This document shows, piece by piece, positions 1 through 8,673 of a stretch of DNA of 64,000 bases. Under the pieces are notes generated by a model. The model saw only the letters and a program-made list of their open reading frames with translations. It made no database searches and was not told the DNA's origin. The translations under genes and the position numbers were made by a program. The stretch is from the NCBI RefSeq assembly GCF_002944315.1, contig NZ_CP024313.1, forward strand, positions 1-64,000. Direction: 5' to 3'. Numbering within the stretch: the first letter of the stretch is position 1; each line of letters opens with the position of its first letter. Origin of the DNA: Rhizobium sp. NXC24. Its GTDB lineage: Bacteria > Pseudomonadota > Alphaproteobacteria > Rhizobiales > Rhizobiaceae.

Positions 1-690
1 GCGACACAAAGCTGCTGCGGTTTGGAGACCGCAGCAGGTAAGGTCCTCGCTTGTGGTCTCCCGAGTATCGCCGATAAGCTAGTAATCTAAAATGGGATCG
101 CTGAGAACATGCATAGTCGAAGGGCCGTAAGCTCGGATTCGGAGGAGCTGGGTAGCCTTCTGAACGGAAATCATCCGCGCCGGCGGAACGACGGCGCTGG
201 AGACAACCGCTTTCTCCCGACGAGTTCGCCGATGGTTTGTTAATCGTGAGTTTGCGCTTGCTTTTATGTTGCGGAGCACGATCGGCTGCTTGTCGGCTTT
301 CAGTCGTTGAGCCGTACGGCGATCTACCGTTTTGTTGACATCGCTACATTTGCACGCGCGAACCCAAAGATCGGCAGCGCTCTTTTCCCTGAACCCGGAT
401 AACACCGCAGAACTTGTGTTCGAATTCATCATGTGACCATACGTGCCGATAACATCAGGGGTCTTGCTATCACCAAGATGGGGTTTGAGGATCATGCTAG
501 TCTCATAGACATTCCGCTTCTGGATGGGACACCATTCGACCGGGTGAAAAAGCGCTTCTGGGGCGCTGTGCCACATACGCCCGGGGCGCGTGACTTATCG
601 ATGATTTCGGCGCAGACCGAGATCTCGCTATTTAAGAGCAGGCGGCCCCGAAGGTGCTTTTGAGCCTATTACCGCCTCTCCGATCCAATC
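1..690. other. No confidently identifiable gene; small inverted repeat at left edge
   Basis: Open frames exist on both strands (a 165-codon frame at 79-576 minus, a 76-codon frame at 433-663 plus), but neither product resembles a family I know and they overlap each other. A perfect 10-bp inverted repeat (12-21 and 28-37, loop of six bases) lies at the left edge. It could form a hairpin, but no clear T-run follows on either strand, so I do not call a terminator. Confidence 0.3.
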
Positions 691-693
691 GCG

Positions 694-897
694 TCAGAGG
701 GGTCTGACGTTTTCCGCCTTTAATTTGCCGCTCTTTCTATCCTGACCGAGATCGTAGGAAACGGACTGTCCCTCTCTGAGCAAATCACCATATTGCAGGG
801 CGGTGACATGCACAAAAACGTCGCCTCCTCCGCTTTCCGGCGTGATAAAACCAAAACCTTTATCGGCGTTGAAGAACTTAACCTTGCCTGTTGGCAT
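694..897 (-). CDS. Cold-shock protein, CspA family
   Basis: A 67-residue single OB-fold nucleic-acid-binding protein of the CspA family, the usual full length for alphaproteobacterial Csp proteins. The RNP1-like motif KGFGFI (about residues 14-19) and the RNP2-like motif VFVHV (about 27-31) are both present. These proteins bind single-stranded RNA or DNA and melt structured mRNA in the cytoplasm. A GAGGA ribosome-binding site precedes the ATG by about 7 bases. It lies downstream of the fic gene on the same strand with about 135 bp between, so it probably has its own promoter. Family call is secure; whether it is cold-inducible cannot be seen. Confidence 0.93.
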   Translation of the reverse strand: MPTGKVKFFNADKGFGFITPESGGGDVFVHVTALQYGDLLREGQSVSYDLGQDRKSGKLKAENVRPL

Positions 898-1033
898 AAC
901 AATCCTCGAGTCTTCGCAGTTTAAGCAGCAAACTAATGAACAGCCACAGCAAGAATCAAGCCAGTCTGCTTTCGCGAGTGATGTCGCACTCTTTGATAGA
1001 GTGCGACGAAAGGCCGTGCCCGGCCCGTTGTTT

Positions 1034-2149
1034 CTATCGCTCTGGCTCCGGCAGGTTTATGGTGTAACGCGTATGGCGGCGTTCGCCGGTGCGGTTCATC
1101 GCTCCCTTCTCCACCATATCGTGAAGGTCTCGAGTAGCCGTGGCCCGCGACGCTCCTGTAATCGAGATGTAGTTTTCCGCGCTCAGGCCGCCTTTGAAGC
1201 CCCCAATTCCTTCGCGGAACATGCGGGAGATCGCCTTGTCTTGGCGCTTGTTGAACTGGCCGCGGAACCGTTCATAGAACTTTGCCTTGCGGATATAAAA
1301 CGCAACGCGCGTGAGAGTCGTCTGCTGCGCATCGAGGGTAGTTTGCGAGAAGTAGATGAGCCATTCGGTTATATCGAGCTTGCGCTGATTGTTTTCGAGC
1401 TCTCCGTAATAAGCCTTGCGGCTCTTTTCGATCGTATATGCAAGCGAGATAAGGCTTGGTTGCCCGATGTTTTGCGCGAGCGACTTTTCTGCCAATGCTC
1501 GGCCGATCCTGCCGTTTCCATCCTCGAATGGATGGATGCTTTGGAAGTAAAGGTGACTTATGCCAGCGCGCGTCAGAGCGGGGAGGGGACTTTCGCCCTC
1601 CGGTCCGGATCTGTTGAACCAGGAGACATAACGGTCCATTTCGGACTGTACCTGCCTAGAAGGCGGTGCCTCGAAGTGAATGGTCGGCTTGTCGAAGCGG
1701 CCGGAGACGATTTGCATCGCGTCCTCGTGAATCCGATAGCCACCGATCGTTGCGAGATGGCTGTTGCCTGCCATAAGCATTGAATGCCATCGAAAGAGGA
1801 TTTCATGGTCGAGCGGTTTGGACCACGTCTCGAAGAGGTGGATCATCATCTCGGCGATGCCACGTTCCTGAGGCCTGATCGCCCTGTTGTCGGCATCAAG
1901 GCCGAACTGCCGACGCAGCGACGACTGCACGCTCAGCCGATCCAGCATCTCACCCTCGATCTCTGAGGTTTTCACGGCCTCATCGCTCAAAAGCTCGATC
2001 CGCAGCGACTTGCCGTCCTCCTCATTGAAGTGACGCACGGCCCCGATGACCTCTCCCGAGGACTTGAGAAACTGCCGCTCGAGCGGTTCGAGCGGTTCAC
2101 GATCGTAGCTGAAGTGCGGCCAGCCGAGTTGCGTCCAATTCCAGTGCAT
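1034..2149 (-). CDS. Fic family protein (predicted AMP-transferase, class II)
   Basis: A 371-residue Fic protein. The catalytic signature HPFEDGNGRIGR is intact at about residues 206-217, with the active histidine and the phosphate-binding loop. The N-terminal part carries TSEIEG at about 61-66, which fits the inhibitory (S/T)xxxE(G/N) motif, so this is a class II, self-inhibited Fic protein with its antitoxin helix in the same chain. The last 70 or so residues (SAENYISITGASRATATRDLHDMVEKG) read as a winged helix-turn-helix. Fic enzymes usually transfer AMP from ATP to a hydroxyl of a target protein. The target here is unknown. Repeats at its start codon (2150-2203) suggest autoregulation through the C-terminal DNA-binding domain; that is inference. 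Confidence 0.92.
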   Translation of the reverse strand: MHWNWTQLGWPHFSYDREPLEPLERQFLKSSGEVIGAVRHFNEEDGKSLRIELLSDEAVKTSEIEGEMLDRLSVQSSLRRQFGLDADNRAIRPQERGIAEMMIHLFETWSKPLDHEILFRWHSMLMAGNSHLATIGGYRIHEDAMQIVSGRFDKPTIHFEAPPSRQVQSEMDRYVSWFNRSGPEGESPLPALTRAGISHLYFQSIHPFEDGNGRIGRALAEKSLAQNIGQPSLISLAYTIEKSRKAYYGELENNQRKLDITEWLIYFSQTTLDAQQTTLTRVAFYIRKAKFYERFRGQFNKRQDKAISRMFREGIGGFKGGLSAENYISITGASRATATRDLHDMVEKGAMNRTGERRHTRYTINLPEPER

Positions 2150-2203
2150 GAGTTATAGCCCTTCCTCCTATAACTCAATTATGGCGGAGGTTGTGAGTTA
2201 TAG
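2150..2203 (-). promoter_or_regulatory. Triple 9-bp operator-like boxes at the fic start
   Basis: The 9-mer GAGTTATAG occurs at 2150-2158 and 2195-2203, and its reverse complement CTATAACTC at 2168-2176. Read in the fic direction, the two upstream boxes form an inverted repeat just before a strong Shine-Dalgarno (AGGAGG), and the third box fills the space between the Shine-Dalgarno and the fic ATG. A protein bound here would block both transcription and ribosome loading. The likely binder is the winged-HTH end of Fic itself, but this is inferred from position only. Confidence 0.6.
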
Positions 2204-2452
2204 CAAGCGGAGCTATCGCTCATGCACCCAATGCAGCCTCCAGGCGACCCGAGATATAAGAGCGACTTTGCTACTGTAACTACCTCGGTGGTTGGCAGAA
2301 AATGATAGGACCGCTTGTGCCATTGGGCAGGAAATCCACCGTGGCCGGCTTGGCCGAACAGGTCGTGGCAAGCACGGATTAGAAGGAGATTTCCGCCGGT
2401 CAAGGAAGCTCGCGGGGCAAAAAGCTCGGGCGCTCCCTTATCAATCACCTAC
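2204..2452. other. Gap between fic operator and resolvase pseudogene
   Basis: About 250 bp with only short overlapping frames, none of recognisable family. It is probably flanking DNA left by the insertion of the resolvase-containing element. Confidence 0.4.
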
Positions 2453-3269
2453 TCAAGGACGAACTAAGCCGAAGCGATGTGCATCGTCCAACAGCGCCCT
2501 GACGGAAGAGGGCTGCCACTTCCTACCACCACGCACCGGCCGTTCTCCCATTTGATCCAGTTGCACGGCAATGTCGCGCAGCGACAAACTGGGATCGGCG
2601 ATGGTGATCGCGGCGACAAGTTTCATCAAATGATCCTCGGGCGCGTGACGCGGTGAGCGAGCCAGCAGCTCAGGCTCCGCGAGCTTCTCGCGAACCATCC
2701 GATGCACCGCGCGACGTAGCCGCTCGACCGTCCAATCATGACCGCGGCGATTGAGGATGCGGACGACGTTGTCCCAGCTATGCTGCGGGCGCAACTGCCG
2801 CACCGTCGGTAGCCAGGTCTGGGCCGACGAGATCAGTTCGTCGATATAAAGCTTTTCGCGCGCTTGCGACACCGCCTTGATCGCTTCCGGTCGGCGCTCG
2901 CGCAGACCGGGATTGCCGGGAAGCCTGCCTCTGGCTTTCGCCGCCTTGACGCCGGCTTTGGTTCGTTCGGCAATCAGGGCGCGCTCGAGCTGGGCGACGG
3001 CACCAAGCACCTGCAGCGAAAACATGCCCTGCGGCGTCGACGTATCGATCGGATCGCGGAGCGATCGGAAATGCACTCCGCGCTTTTCAAGGTCCTCGAT
3101 CACTTGCAGCAGATGGGTGACCGATCGGGCCAGGCGATCGAGACGAACGACGACGAGCACGTCGCCGGCAGTGAGATCCTTCAGCAGTTTGGTGAGCACC
3201 GGTCGCGCGCGTGAGATGCCGGATCCATGCTCCTGGTGGATGCGAGCTGGCGCTTGCAACCTGCGGCAT
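2453..3269 (-). pseudogene. Serine resolvase pseudogene (left copy, catalytic region deleted)
   Basis: Near-duplicate of the intact resolvase at 13549-14466. The original ATG context (MPQVASAS, at 3269) is preserved, but 101 bp found in the intact copy are missing after residue 8, and the reading frame shifts there. The lost segment holds the YARVSTDDQ motif with the nucleophilic serine. The remaining in-frame part (from about 3245) keeps the LDRLARS catalytic-domain segment, the AQLERALIAERT helix and the C-terminal DNA-binding region. A short repeat, GATGCGA versus GAGGCGA, brackets the deleted segment in the intact copy, which suggests slippage between short repeats. The product, if made, could bind DNA but not cleave it. 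Confidence 0.88.
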
Positions 3270-3292
3270 CAGTTTTGGCTCGTTTTTGATGG

Positions 3293-3306
3293 CGTTTGTA
3301 CAGATA
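3293..3306. repeat. Palindrome before left resolvase copy (possible res half-site)
   Basis: The sequence around GTTTGTACAGATA matches the palindrome TGTTTGTACAGACA found at the same place before the intact copy (14490-14503). It sits about 24 bp upstream of the start codon and probably belongs to a resolvase binding site or the gene's autoregulated promoter. Confidence 0.4.
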
Positions 3307-3529
3307 ATGAATGCGTGTCTTATGACCAGCTAGAATAACGCCCAGAGCGTTTCCCAACTGTAGATAGGCAAGAGGGCTCTTAAGCAGAGAAAATGCCTTG
3401 GCCGCCTTATGTGCCGGGATATGGTGCAGCTCGTTTCAGCAGAGCTGTTCTTGTGGTGCTCATGTCCAGTGGTAGACAAGCGCTGGATTGCGTCCTCCGG
3501 TCTGGACGAACCGGTGGATGTCAAATTCG

Positions 3530-4696
3530 CTAGGCTAGGTGAGCCAAAGCTCTCCCTAACGCTGACAGTGGCATTGCTTGCACGTCCTGGTTCATCGGGA
3601 AGATCTCCTGTCCGGGATAAACGACGACGCGCCGTATCGGATTCAGGTCCTCGCACGCAAGATAGAAACCTTTCTCGAGCTTTGGCGACAGGCTACGCTT
3701 GATTTCAATGGCCCAGGGACGACCGCCCGGTGGTGTGAGGAGCAGATCGATTTCGGCACCGGCGGACGTCCGATAGAAATTGCTCTCAGTTCCGGCGGGG
3801 GCTGCCGCGATCAACGTCTCGATTACAAAACCTTCCCAACTTGCGCCGGCGACCGGATGACCGAGCAGATCCTCCTGAGTGGTCAGCCCCAAGAGGGTGT
3901 GGGTGATGCCACTGTCGCGAACGTAAACTCGTGGTGACTTTACAAGACGCTTTCCAACGTTTGCATGCCAAGGCTCCAGACGTCGTACAAGCAGCAGATC
4001 AACCAGGAGGTCGAGATAGGACGCAACTGTCTTGCCATCGACGCCAAGTGCACGGGCAAATTCCGCGGCGTTTAGAAGTCCCGATTGGCGATGCGCGAGC
4101 ATAGTCCAGAAGCGCCGTAATGTCTCGGCGGGAATACGAGGGCCGAGCAAAGGAATATCTCGCTCGAGGTACGTGCGGATAAAATCTTGTCGCCAGCGCT
4201 GGCTTACACGATCACTCGCGGCGAGCAGGCTATCCGGGAAACCACCTCGCAGCCAGAGCGTATTCAGCTCGTCAGCCGGCACCTCCATGCCATTGACCGG
4301 CCCCATTTCAAGGTAGGCGATGCGGCCAGCCAGTGTCTCGCCCGACTGTTTCAGCAAGTCAATGGATGCGGATCCGAGCAGCAGGAAATGTCCAGCTTTC
4401 CTCCCGCTTCGACGGCCGCGATCGATAAGTCCGCGCAAATTCTGGAAAAGATCAGGTAGCCGGTGAACCTCGTCCAAGATGATGAGCTTGTCGCTATGCT
4501 GGCTGAGATATAGTTCCGGCTCGGCGAGTTTGGCGCGATCAGCATCTGATTCCAGGTCGAGATAGATCGATGGGCGATGGTCGGCTATGGAGAGTGCCAA
4601 TGTCGTTTTACCAACCTGACGCGGGCCGATGAGTGCGACAGCCGGGCTGGTGTCTAGCAGTTCGTTCAGTTCGGATGATATTCGACGGTCGATCAT
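3530..4696 (-). CDS. ATP-binding protein, AAA_14 plus DUF4143
   Basis: A 388-residue protein of the widespread AAA_14/DUF4143 type. The Walker A motif GPRQVGKTT is at about residues 24-32, and LIILDEVHRLPD is a clear Walker B. A winged-helix segment follows (NAAEFARALGVDGKTVASYLDLL), and the C-terminal DUF4143 part contains AEIDLLL and IEIKRS, which resemble a nuclease-like fold (E-x-K). Length is typical. Function of the family is unsettled; roles in mobile elements, toxin-antitoxin systems or phage defence have been suggested. It lies alone between the resolvase pseudogene and the integrase. Confidence 0.9.
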   Translation of the reverse strand: MIDRRISSELNELLDTSPAVALIGPRQVGKTTLALSIADHRPSIYLDLESDADRAKLAEPELYLSQHSDKLIILDEVHRLPDLFQNLRGLIDRGRRSGRKAGHFLLLGSASIDLLKQSGETLAGRIAYLEMGPVNGMEVPADELNTLWLRGGFPDSLLAASDRVSQRWRQDFIRTYLERDIPLLGPRIPAETLRRFWTMLAHRQSGLLNAAEFARALGVDGKTVASYLDLLVDLLLVRRLEPWHANVGKRLVKSPRVYVRDSGITHTLLGLTTQEDLLGHPVAGASWEGFVIETLIAAAPAGTESNFYRTSAGAEIDLLLTPPGGRPWAIEIKRSLSPKLEKGFYLACEDLNPIRRVVVYPGQEIFPMNQDVQAMPLSALGRALAHLA

Positions 4697-4776
4697 CCTT
4701 GTAGTTATGGAGTTGAATTCCAGAATTGCAAGGAAAAACTCAGGTGAGTCTTCTCGGGGAAACCTTGATGCCGCCG

Positions 4777-5949
4777 CTACATCATCAATCGCGCCGCCCG
4801 GCCGTTCTTCCGCTCGGCGTTGTTGTAATAGCTTGCGGCCTGGGCTACCGACTTATGCAAGGACTGCTGCATCGCTTCTTGCAGGGGCACGCCACGATTG
4901 GCGGCTTCCGTCAGGTAGCCGGAGCGCAGCCCATGCGCCGAAAACATTTCCGGATCCAGACCTGCCTGCTTGCAGCGGCTCTTGACGATCAGATTAACCG
5001 ATTGCGGCGTCAGCGCCCGCCGGTCGACATTGCCCCATTGGTCGATGCGCCGGAACACCGGTCCGCTCTCGATCTTGGCCTCGCCGATCCAGCGCTTCAA
5101 CGCCTCGACCGGTCGGCCGATCAGAATGACATGCGCCCTGTCCTCGGCCGCCGTCGTCTTGGTACGGCCGAGGTTGATGGTGAGACACGGCAGGAGAGGG
5201 GAGGCGGGATTTTTCGGATCGGCATGCACCGGTTCCTCGTCAACCAGATCCTCGATCCGAAGGCTGGCGATCTCGGAGCGCCGGCGGCCGCCGGAGGCGA
5301 AGGCCGTCAGCAACAAGGCGCGATCTCGACTATCGACCAGGCGATCGTTGGAACAGGCAGCCAGCAGCTTTGCCAGCACATCCCCGGTAACCGATCTTTT
5401 GCTTTTACGCTGCCTTGGCCGTCCACCGGCCCGCACAGCGAGCCGCAATGCGGTCTTCAGGGAGGGGGCAGAAAACGAGCCCCTCAGGCCGCGCCAGCGC
5501 GTCAGGATCGACCAGGAGGTCAGGCGCCGGCGCACCGTGTCGGGCGCATGCGGACCGTGGGCGCGCAGCAACCCCTGAGCGCGCAATCCCGTCTCGATCT
5601 CGGCCGGCATGCCGTGGCTTGGATCATCGGCGCGTTCGACGGGATCCCAGAGATGGTGGGCGACAAATTTCAACAGCAGGCTTTCCGGCGCCGGCCAGGG
5701 AAGGGGGAACCCAGTCGCGAGTTCGCACCAGGCCTCCAGATAGCCGAGATCGGAGGCAAGCGCCCGTAAGGTGTTTTCGCCCATGCCTTCCTTGGCCAGA
5801 TGCTTGAGGGTGGCGACGTCCTCGTCCGTCAGCAGGGTGGCGAGCTGATCGCGCCGGGCAAAGGGCAGGATGGCGTCGAGCACATCCAGCTCCTCGGCGC
5901 GTGCCAGCACCGGATCGGCGGGGGAGGGCAGGGTTTTCGGCTCTAGCAT
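4777..5949 (-). CDS. Tyrosine-type site-specific recombinase/integrase
   Basis: A 390-residue phage-integrase-family recombinase. The N-terminal SAM-like core-binding domain spans about residues 20-150 and the catalytic domain about 185-380. Catalytic positions can be read: arginine in SGGRRRSEIASL (about 223), HGLR (339-342), a second histidine in SLHKS (365) and the tyrosine in ASYYNN (374 or 375). It cuts and rejoins DNA through a phosphotyrosine bond. It points away from the tni genes and could belong to the same composite element or to an older integration event. No attachment site could be assigned. Confidence 0.92.
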   Translation of the reverse strand: MLEPKTLPSPADPVLARAEELDVLDAILPFARRDQLATLLTDEDVATLKHLAKEGMGENTLRALASDLGYLEAWCELATGFPLPWPAPESLLLKFVAHHLWDPVERADDPSHGMPAEIETGLRAQGLLRAHGPHAPDTVRRRLTSWSILTRWRGLRGSFSAPSLKTALRLAVRAGGRPRQRKSKRSVTGDVLAKLLAACSNDRLVDSRDRALLLTAFASGGRRRSEIASLRIEDLVDEEPVHADPKNPASPLLPCLTINLGRTKTTAAEDRAHVILIGRPVEALKRWIGEAKIESGPVFRRIDQWGNVDRRALTPQSVNLIVKSRCKQAGLDPEMFSAHGLRSGYLTEAANRGVPLQEAMQQSLHKSVAQAASYYNNAERKNGRAARLMM

Positions 5950-6118
5950 GGGGACTCAGGCGCTGTGATTTGCTCCGACTTTAACGTGTCCGTCTTTTTA
6001 AACGAGCGGATCATATGTCTTTGTCGCGTAATAATAATCGCTCATTCTAATTGAGTGAACTTGAGTAGGTTCGGCGGAATTTTAGCCTGATTTGCAGCTC
6101 GATGTAAGGTGAGCGCTG
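5950..6118. promoter_or_regulatory. Intergenic region before tniA; possible transposon left end
   Basis: AT-rich segment between the divergent integrase and tniA. TGTC-starting motifs occur at 5987 (TGTCCGTCTTTTT) and 6016 (TGTCTTTGTCGCG), and Tn402/Tn5053-type elements begin with TGTC and carry repeated transposase sites near their ends. No matching inverted end was found on the far side, so the boundary is only suggested. Confidence 0.3.
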
Positions 6119-7759
6119 ATGAGCCGGAAGCCAGACAAGTTGAGCGTTGAGGAGGCAGCCTGGCTGAGGGCTGTGTCACGTGAGAAGGTTATTCGTCCCT
6201 TGGCTCTGTTGCCTCGCCTTTCAGCCGCGCATGTGGGCAGGGCATGCCGAGAGCTGAAGTTGGGGCAAACGCGTTTCTACGAGCTGCTGAACCAGTATCG
6301 CGCATCGCCGGTCACGAGCTCGCTGCTGGATGCTATATCGGGACCTTCCAAGGGCAGAACGCTGTTGTCGCCGGACATCGAAGGGATCATTCAGGCGGCA
6401 ATTCGCGATACCTACCGCAAGCGTGAGCGGCCGACGATCACCGATCTTCATGATCGGGTACGGCAAGTTTGCCATGAGCGGGGTGTTCGTGCGCCATCGT
6501 GGACGGCGGTGAGGGCACGGGTCGATTGCATCGATCCCAAGATGCTGATGCGTTGGAGGGAGGGCGCGAAGGCGGCAGCAGAAAAATTCGGCATTGTCGT
6601 GCAAGACTATAACGCCGACTACGCCCTCCAGATCGTTCAGATCGATCACACGCTGGTGGACGTGTTCGTCGTTGATGCTGTTGGCCGCAAGCCGCTGCAG
6701 CGGCCCTGGCTGACGCTGGCGATCGATATTGCCAGCCGAATGGTAGCTGGCTTCTATCTCAGCCTGGAGAGGCCCTCATCGACATCGGTCGCCCTGGCAA
6801 TCCAGAACGTGGTGATGCCGAAAGCACCTCGGCTGCTGGCGATGGGTATTGATACCGAGTGGCCGGTTTTTGGACTGCCCGACGTCATTCATCTCGACAA
6901 CGGAGCAGAATTCCATGGCAAGGCTCTCGTCAGGGGCGCCGCTGAGCACGGGATCGAGCTCATGTACAGGCCTGTAGCGCGGCCGCACTACGGCGGACAT
7001 ATCGAACGGCTGATCGGAACCATGATGGGCGCCGTGCACCTGCTTCCGGGATCCACGTCGAGCAGCATTGCCAAGCGAGGCGCTTACGATCCGCAGAAGC
7101 ACGCAGCAATGACACTGGACGAATTGGAGCGATGGTTGGCCCTGCAGATCGTCGGCCGCTACCATGCTGACGTTCATAGTGCCTTGCTGCTTCCCCCGCG
7201 AACAGCCTGGGACGATGCGATGGCCGCCCGTTCGCACCCCGTGCGCGTGCCGCATGATCCGGAGCGATTCTTGCTCGATTTTCTGCCCTATGAGGAGCGC
7301 TGTATCCGCAGGGATGGCCTGCATCTGTTCGCAATTCGCTATTGGGATGACGTTCTAAGCCCTTTCGCAGGGCGATCATCCCGCCAACTGCGGGTCAAGT
7401 ATGATCCCCGCGATCTTTCCTGTGTTTACTTGGAGCAAGCAGACGGATCGATATGGCCGGTGCGCTTTGCAGCGCTCGATCGTCCGCCGATTACGCTCGG
7501 TGAACACCGCCTGGCCCGTGCTGCTCTAAGAGCGCGGGGCGCCAGCGCTGTTGATGAGCACCTAATTTTCCAAACCATCGCGGAGCAGAGAAGGCTTATG
7601 GAGAGTGCTGTCCAGCAGACCAAATCCATGCGTCGCCATACCGAACGGGCAGAGCGTGGGTTGGCAGCCTCTCATCGAACGACCAATTTGCCGGTCTCAG
7701 ATGACGACGACGATGTCTGCATAGACGTGTCACCATTGTCAGTGGAGGAATGGTCTTGA
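6119..7759 (+). CDS. tniA: TniA-like DDE transposase (Mu/Tn7 TnsB type)
   Basis: A 546-residue integrase-core transposase. The acidic triad is visible: D176 in IDHTLVDVF, D260 in HLDNGAEFHG and E296 in HIERLIGT, giving the DD(35)E spacing of this superfamily. An N-terminal helix-turn-helix region (ELKLGQTRFYELLNQYR) should bind the transposon ends, and a Mu-type C-terminal beta-barrel follows the catalytic core. It overlaps tniB by 10 bp, and tniB overlaps tniQ, so the three are translated from one message. In Tn402/Tn5053-like elements TniA cuts and joins the transposon ends while TniB and TniQ guide target choice. Confidence 0.93.
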   Translation: MSRKPDKLSVEEAAWLRAVSREKVIRPLALLPRLSAAHVGRACRELKLGQTRFYELLNQYRASPVTSSLLDAISGPSKGRTLLSPDIEGIIQAAIRDTYRKRERPTITDLHDRVRQVCHERGVRAPSWTAVRARVDCIDPKMLMRWREGAKAAAEKFGIVVQDYNADYALQIVQIDHTLVDVFVVDAVGRKPLQRPWLTLAIDIASRMVAGFYLSLERPSSTSVALAIQNVVMPKAPRLLAMGIDTEWPVFGLPDVIHLDNGAEFHGKALVRGAAEHGIELMYRPVARPHYGGHIERLIGTMMGAVHLLPGSTSSSIAKRGAYDPQKHAAMTLDELERWLALQIVGRYHADVHSALLLPPRTAWDDAMAARSHPVRVPHDPERFLLDFLPYEERCIRRDGLHLFAIRYWDDVLSPFAGRSSRQLRVKYDPRDLSCVYLEQADGSIWPVRFAALDRPPITLGEHRLARAALRARGASAVDEHLIFQTIAEQRRLMESAVQQTKSMRRHTERAERGLAASHRTTNLPVSDDDDDVCIDVSPLSVEEWS

Positions 7760-8673
7760 GTGACTATGCCCACCTTCTGCCGGCTTATCGAAGCCATGCC
7801 GAATTGAGCGACGATGAGCGTATTGCCTGGATCCGGGCGGATCGCTGGCTGGAAACGGCTCAGGCAAATTCGGCATTGATACGGCTCGAGGATCTGCTTT
7901 CCTATCCTTCACTAGATCGCATGCCTTGCCTCCTCTTGTATGGCGACACCGGCATGGGAAAGACAAAAATCATCCGCAAGTTTCTTCGCGATCATCCGGC
8001 GACGTTCAACAGAGGCACTGGCGAAACCGTCATGCCGGTCGTGGCGATGCAGATGCCCGCGGAACCGCTGGAGCGGGATGTCTATGGCGAGCTCTTGAAT
8101 GCGCTCGGCGCGCCCGGGCCAAGCAGCGACGCGGCATTCCGCCTCAAAGCGGTCTGTCGTAACCTGATGCGCAGGATGGGCGTGCGAATGCTTGTTATCG
8201 ACGAGATCCACGCGATGCTGACCGGTACGTTTCGCCAGCAGCGGATTTTTCTCAATGTGATCCGCTTTCTCGCCAATGATCTCAAGGTGCCGTTGATCTG
8301 TGCGGGCACCGATCTTGCACGGCAAGCTCTGCTTACCGACCCGCAGCTTGCCGAACGGTTCGAAGCATTTCATCTTGAGCGTTGGTCGAACGATCCGCGG
8401 CTGACGCAGCTTCTTTCGAGCCTGGCATCCATTTTTCCGCTACGGCAGCCATCGGCCGTGACATCTCCGGCAGTTCGTCGGCGGGTTCTCGACCTCACGG
8501 ATGGCGTGACGGTGCGCATATTTCGGTTGATGGAGACCGTCGCTGCCGATGCTATTCACAACGGCAGGGAATGTATCACCGCAGACAGCTTCAGCCGCGA
8601 GGACCTTGTGTTGCCGCTCGTCTCTATGGTTCGGCGTTCGGAGAGCTCCCTCCAGCGGCGGTCGGCGCGGTGA
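7750..8673 (+). CDS. tniB: TniB-like AAA ATPase, transposition helper
   Basis: A 307-residue AAA ATPase of the TniB/TnsC type. Walker A GDTGMGKT is at about residues 65-72 and MLVIDEIHAM is the Walker B segment, followed by sensor-like text (LICAGTDLARQALL). Such proteins polymerise on target DNA and activate the transposase. The gene overlaps tniA by 10 bp upstream and tniQ by 4 bp downstream. Length and motif order match the family. Confidence 0.92.
   Translation: MVLSDYAHLLPAYRSHAELSDDERIAWIRADRWLETAQANSALIRLEDLLSYPSLDRMPCLLLYGDTGMGKTKIIRKFLRDHPATFNRGTGETVMPVVAMQMPAEPLERDVYGELLNALGAPGPSSDAAFRLKAVCRNLMRRMGVRMLVIDEIHAMLTGTFRQQRIFLNVIRFLANDLKVPLICAGTDLARQALLTDPQLAERFEAFHLERWSNDPRLTQLLSSLASIFPLRQPSAVTSPAVRRRVLDLTDGVTVRIFRLMETVAADAIHNGRECITADSFSREDLVLPLVSMVRRSESSLQRRSAR

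Noticed and set aside
79..576. 165-codon minus-strand frame at the left edge
   Set aside because: No family, no clear ribosome-binding site, overlaps another frame; kept only as a note.
803..1783. 326-codon plus-strand frame opposite fic
   Set aside because: Antisense to a clear Fic protein; no recognisable product.
4726..5769. 347-codon plus-strand frame opposite the integrase
   Set aside because: Antisense shadow of a tyrosine recombinase with intact catalytic residues.
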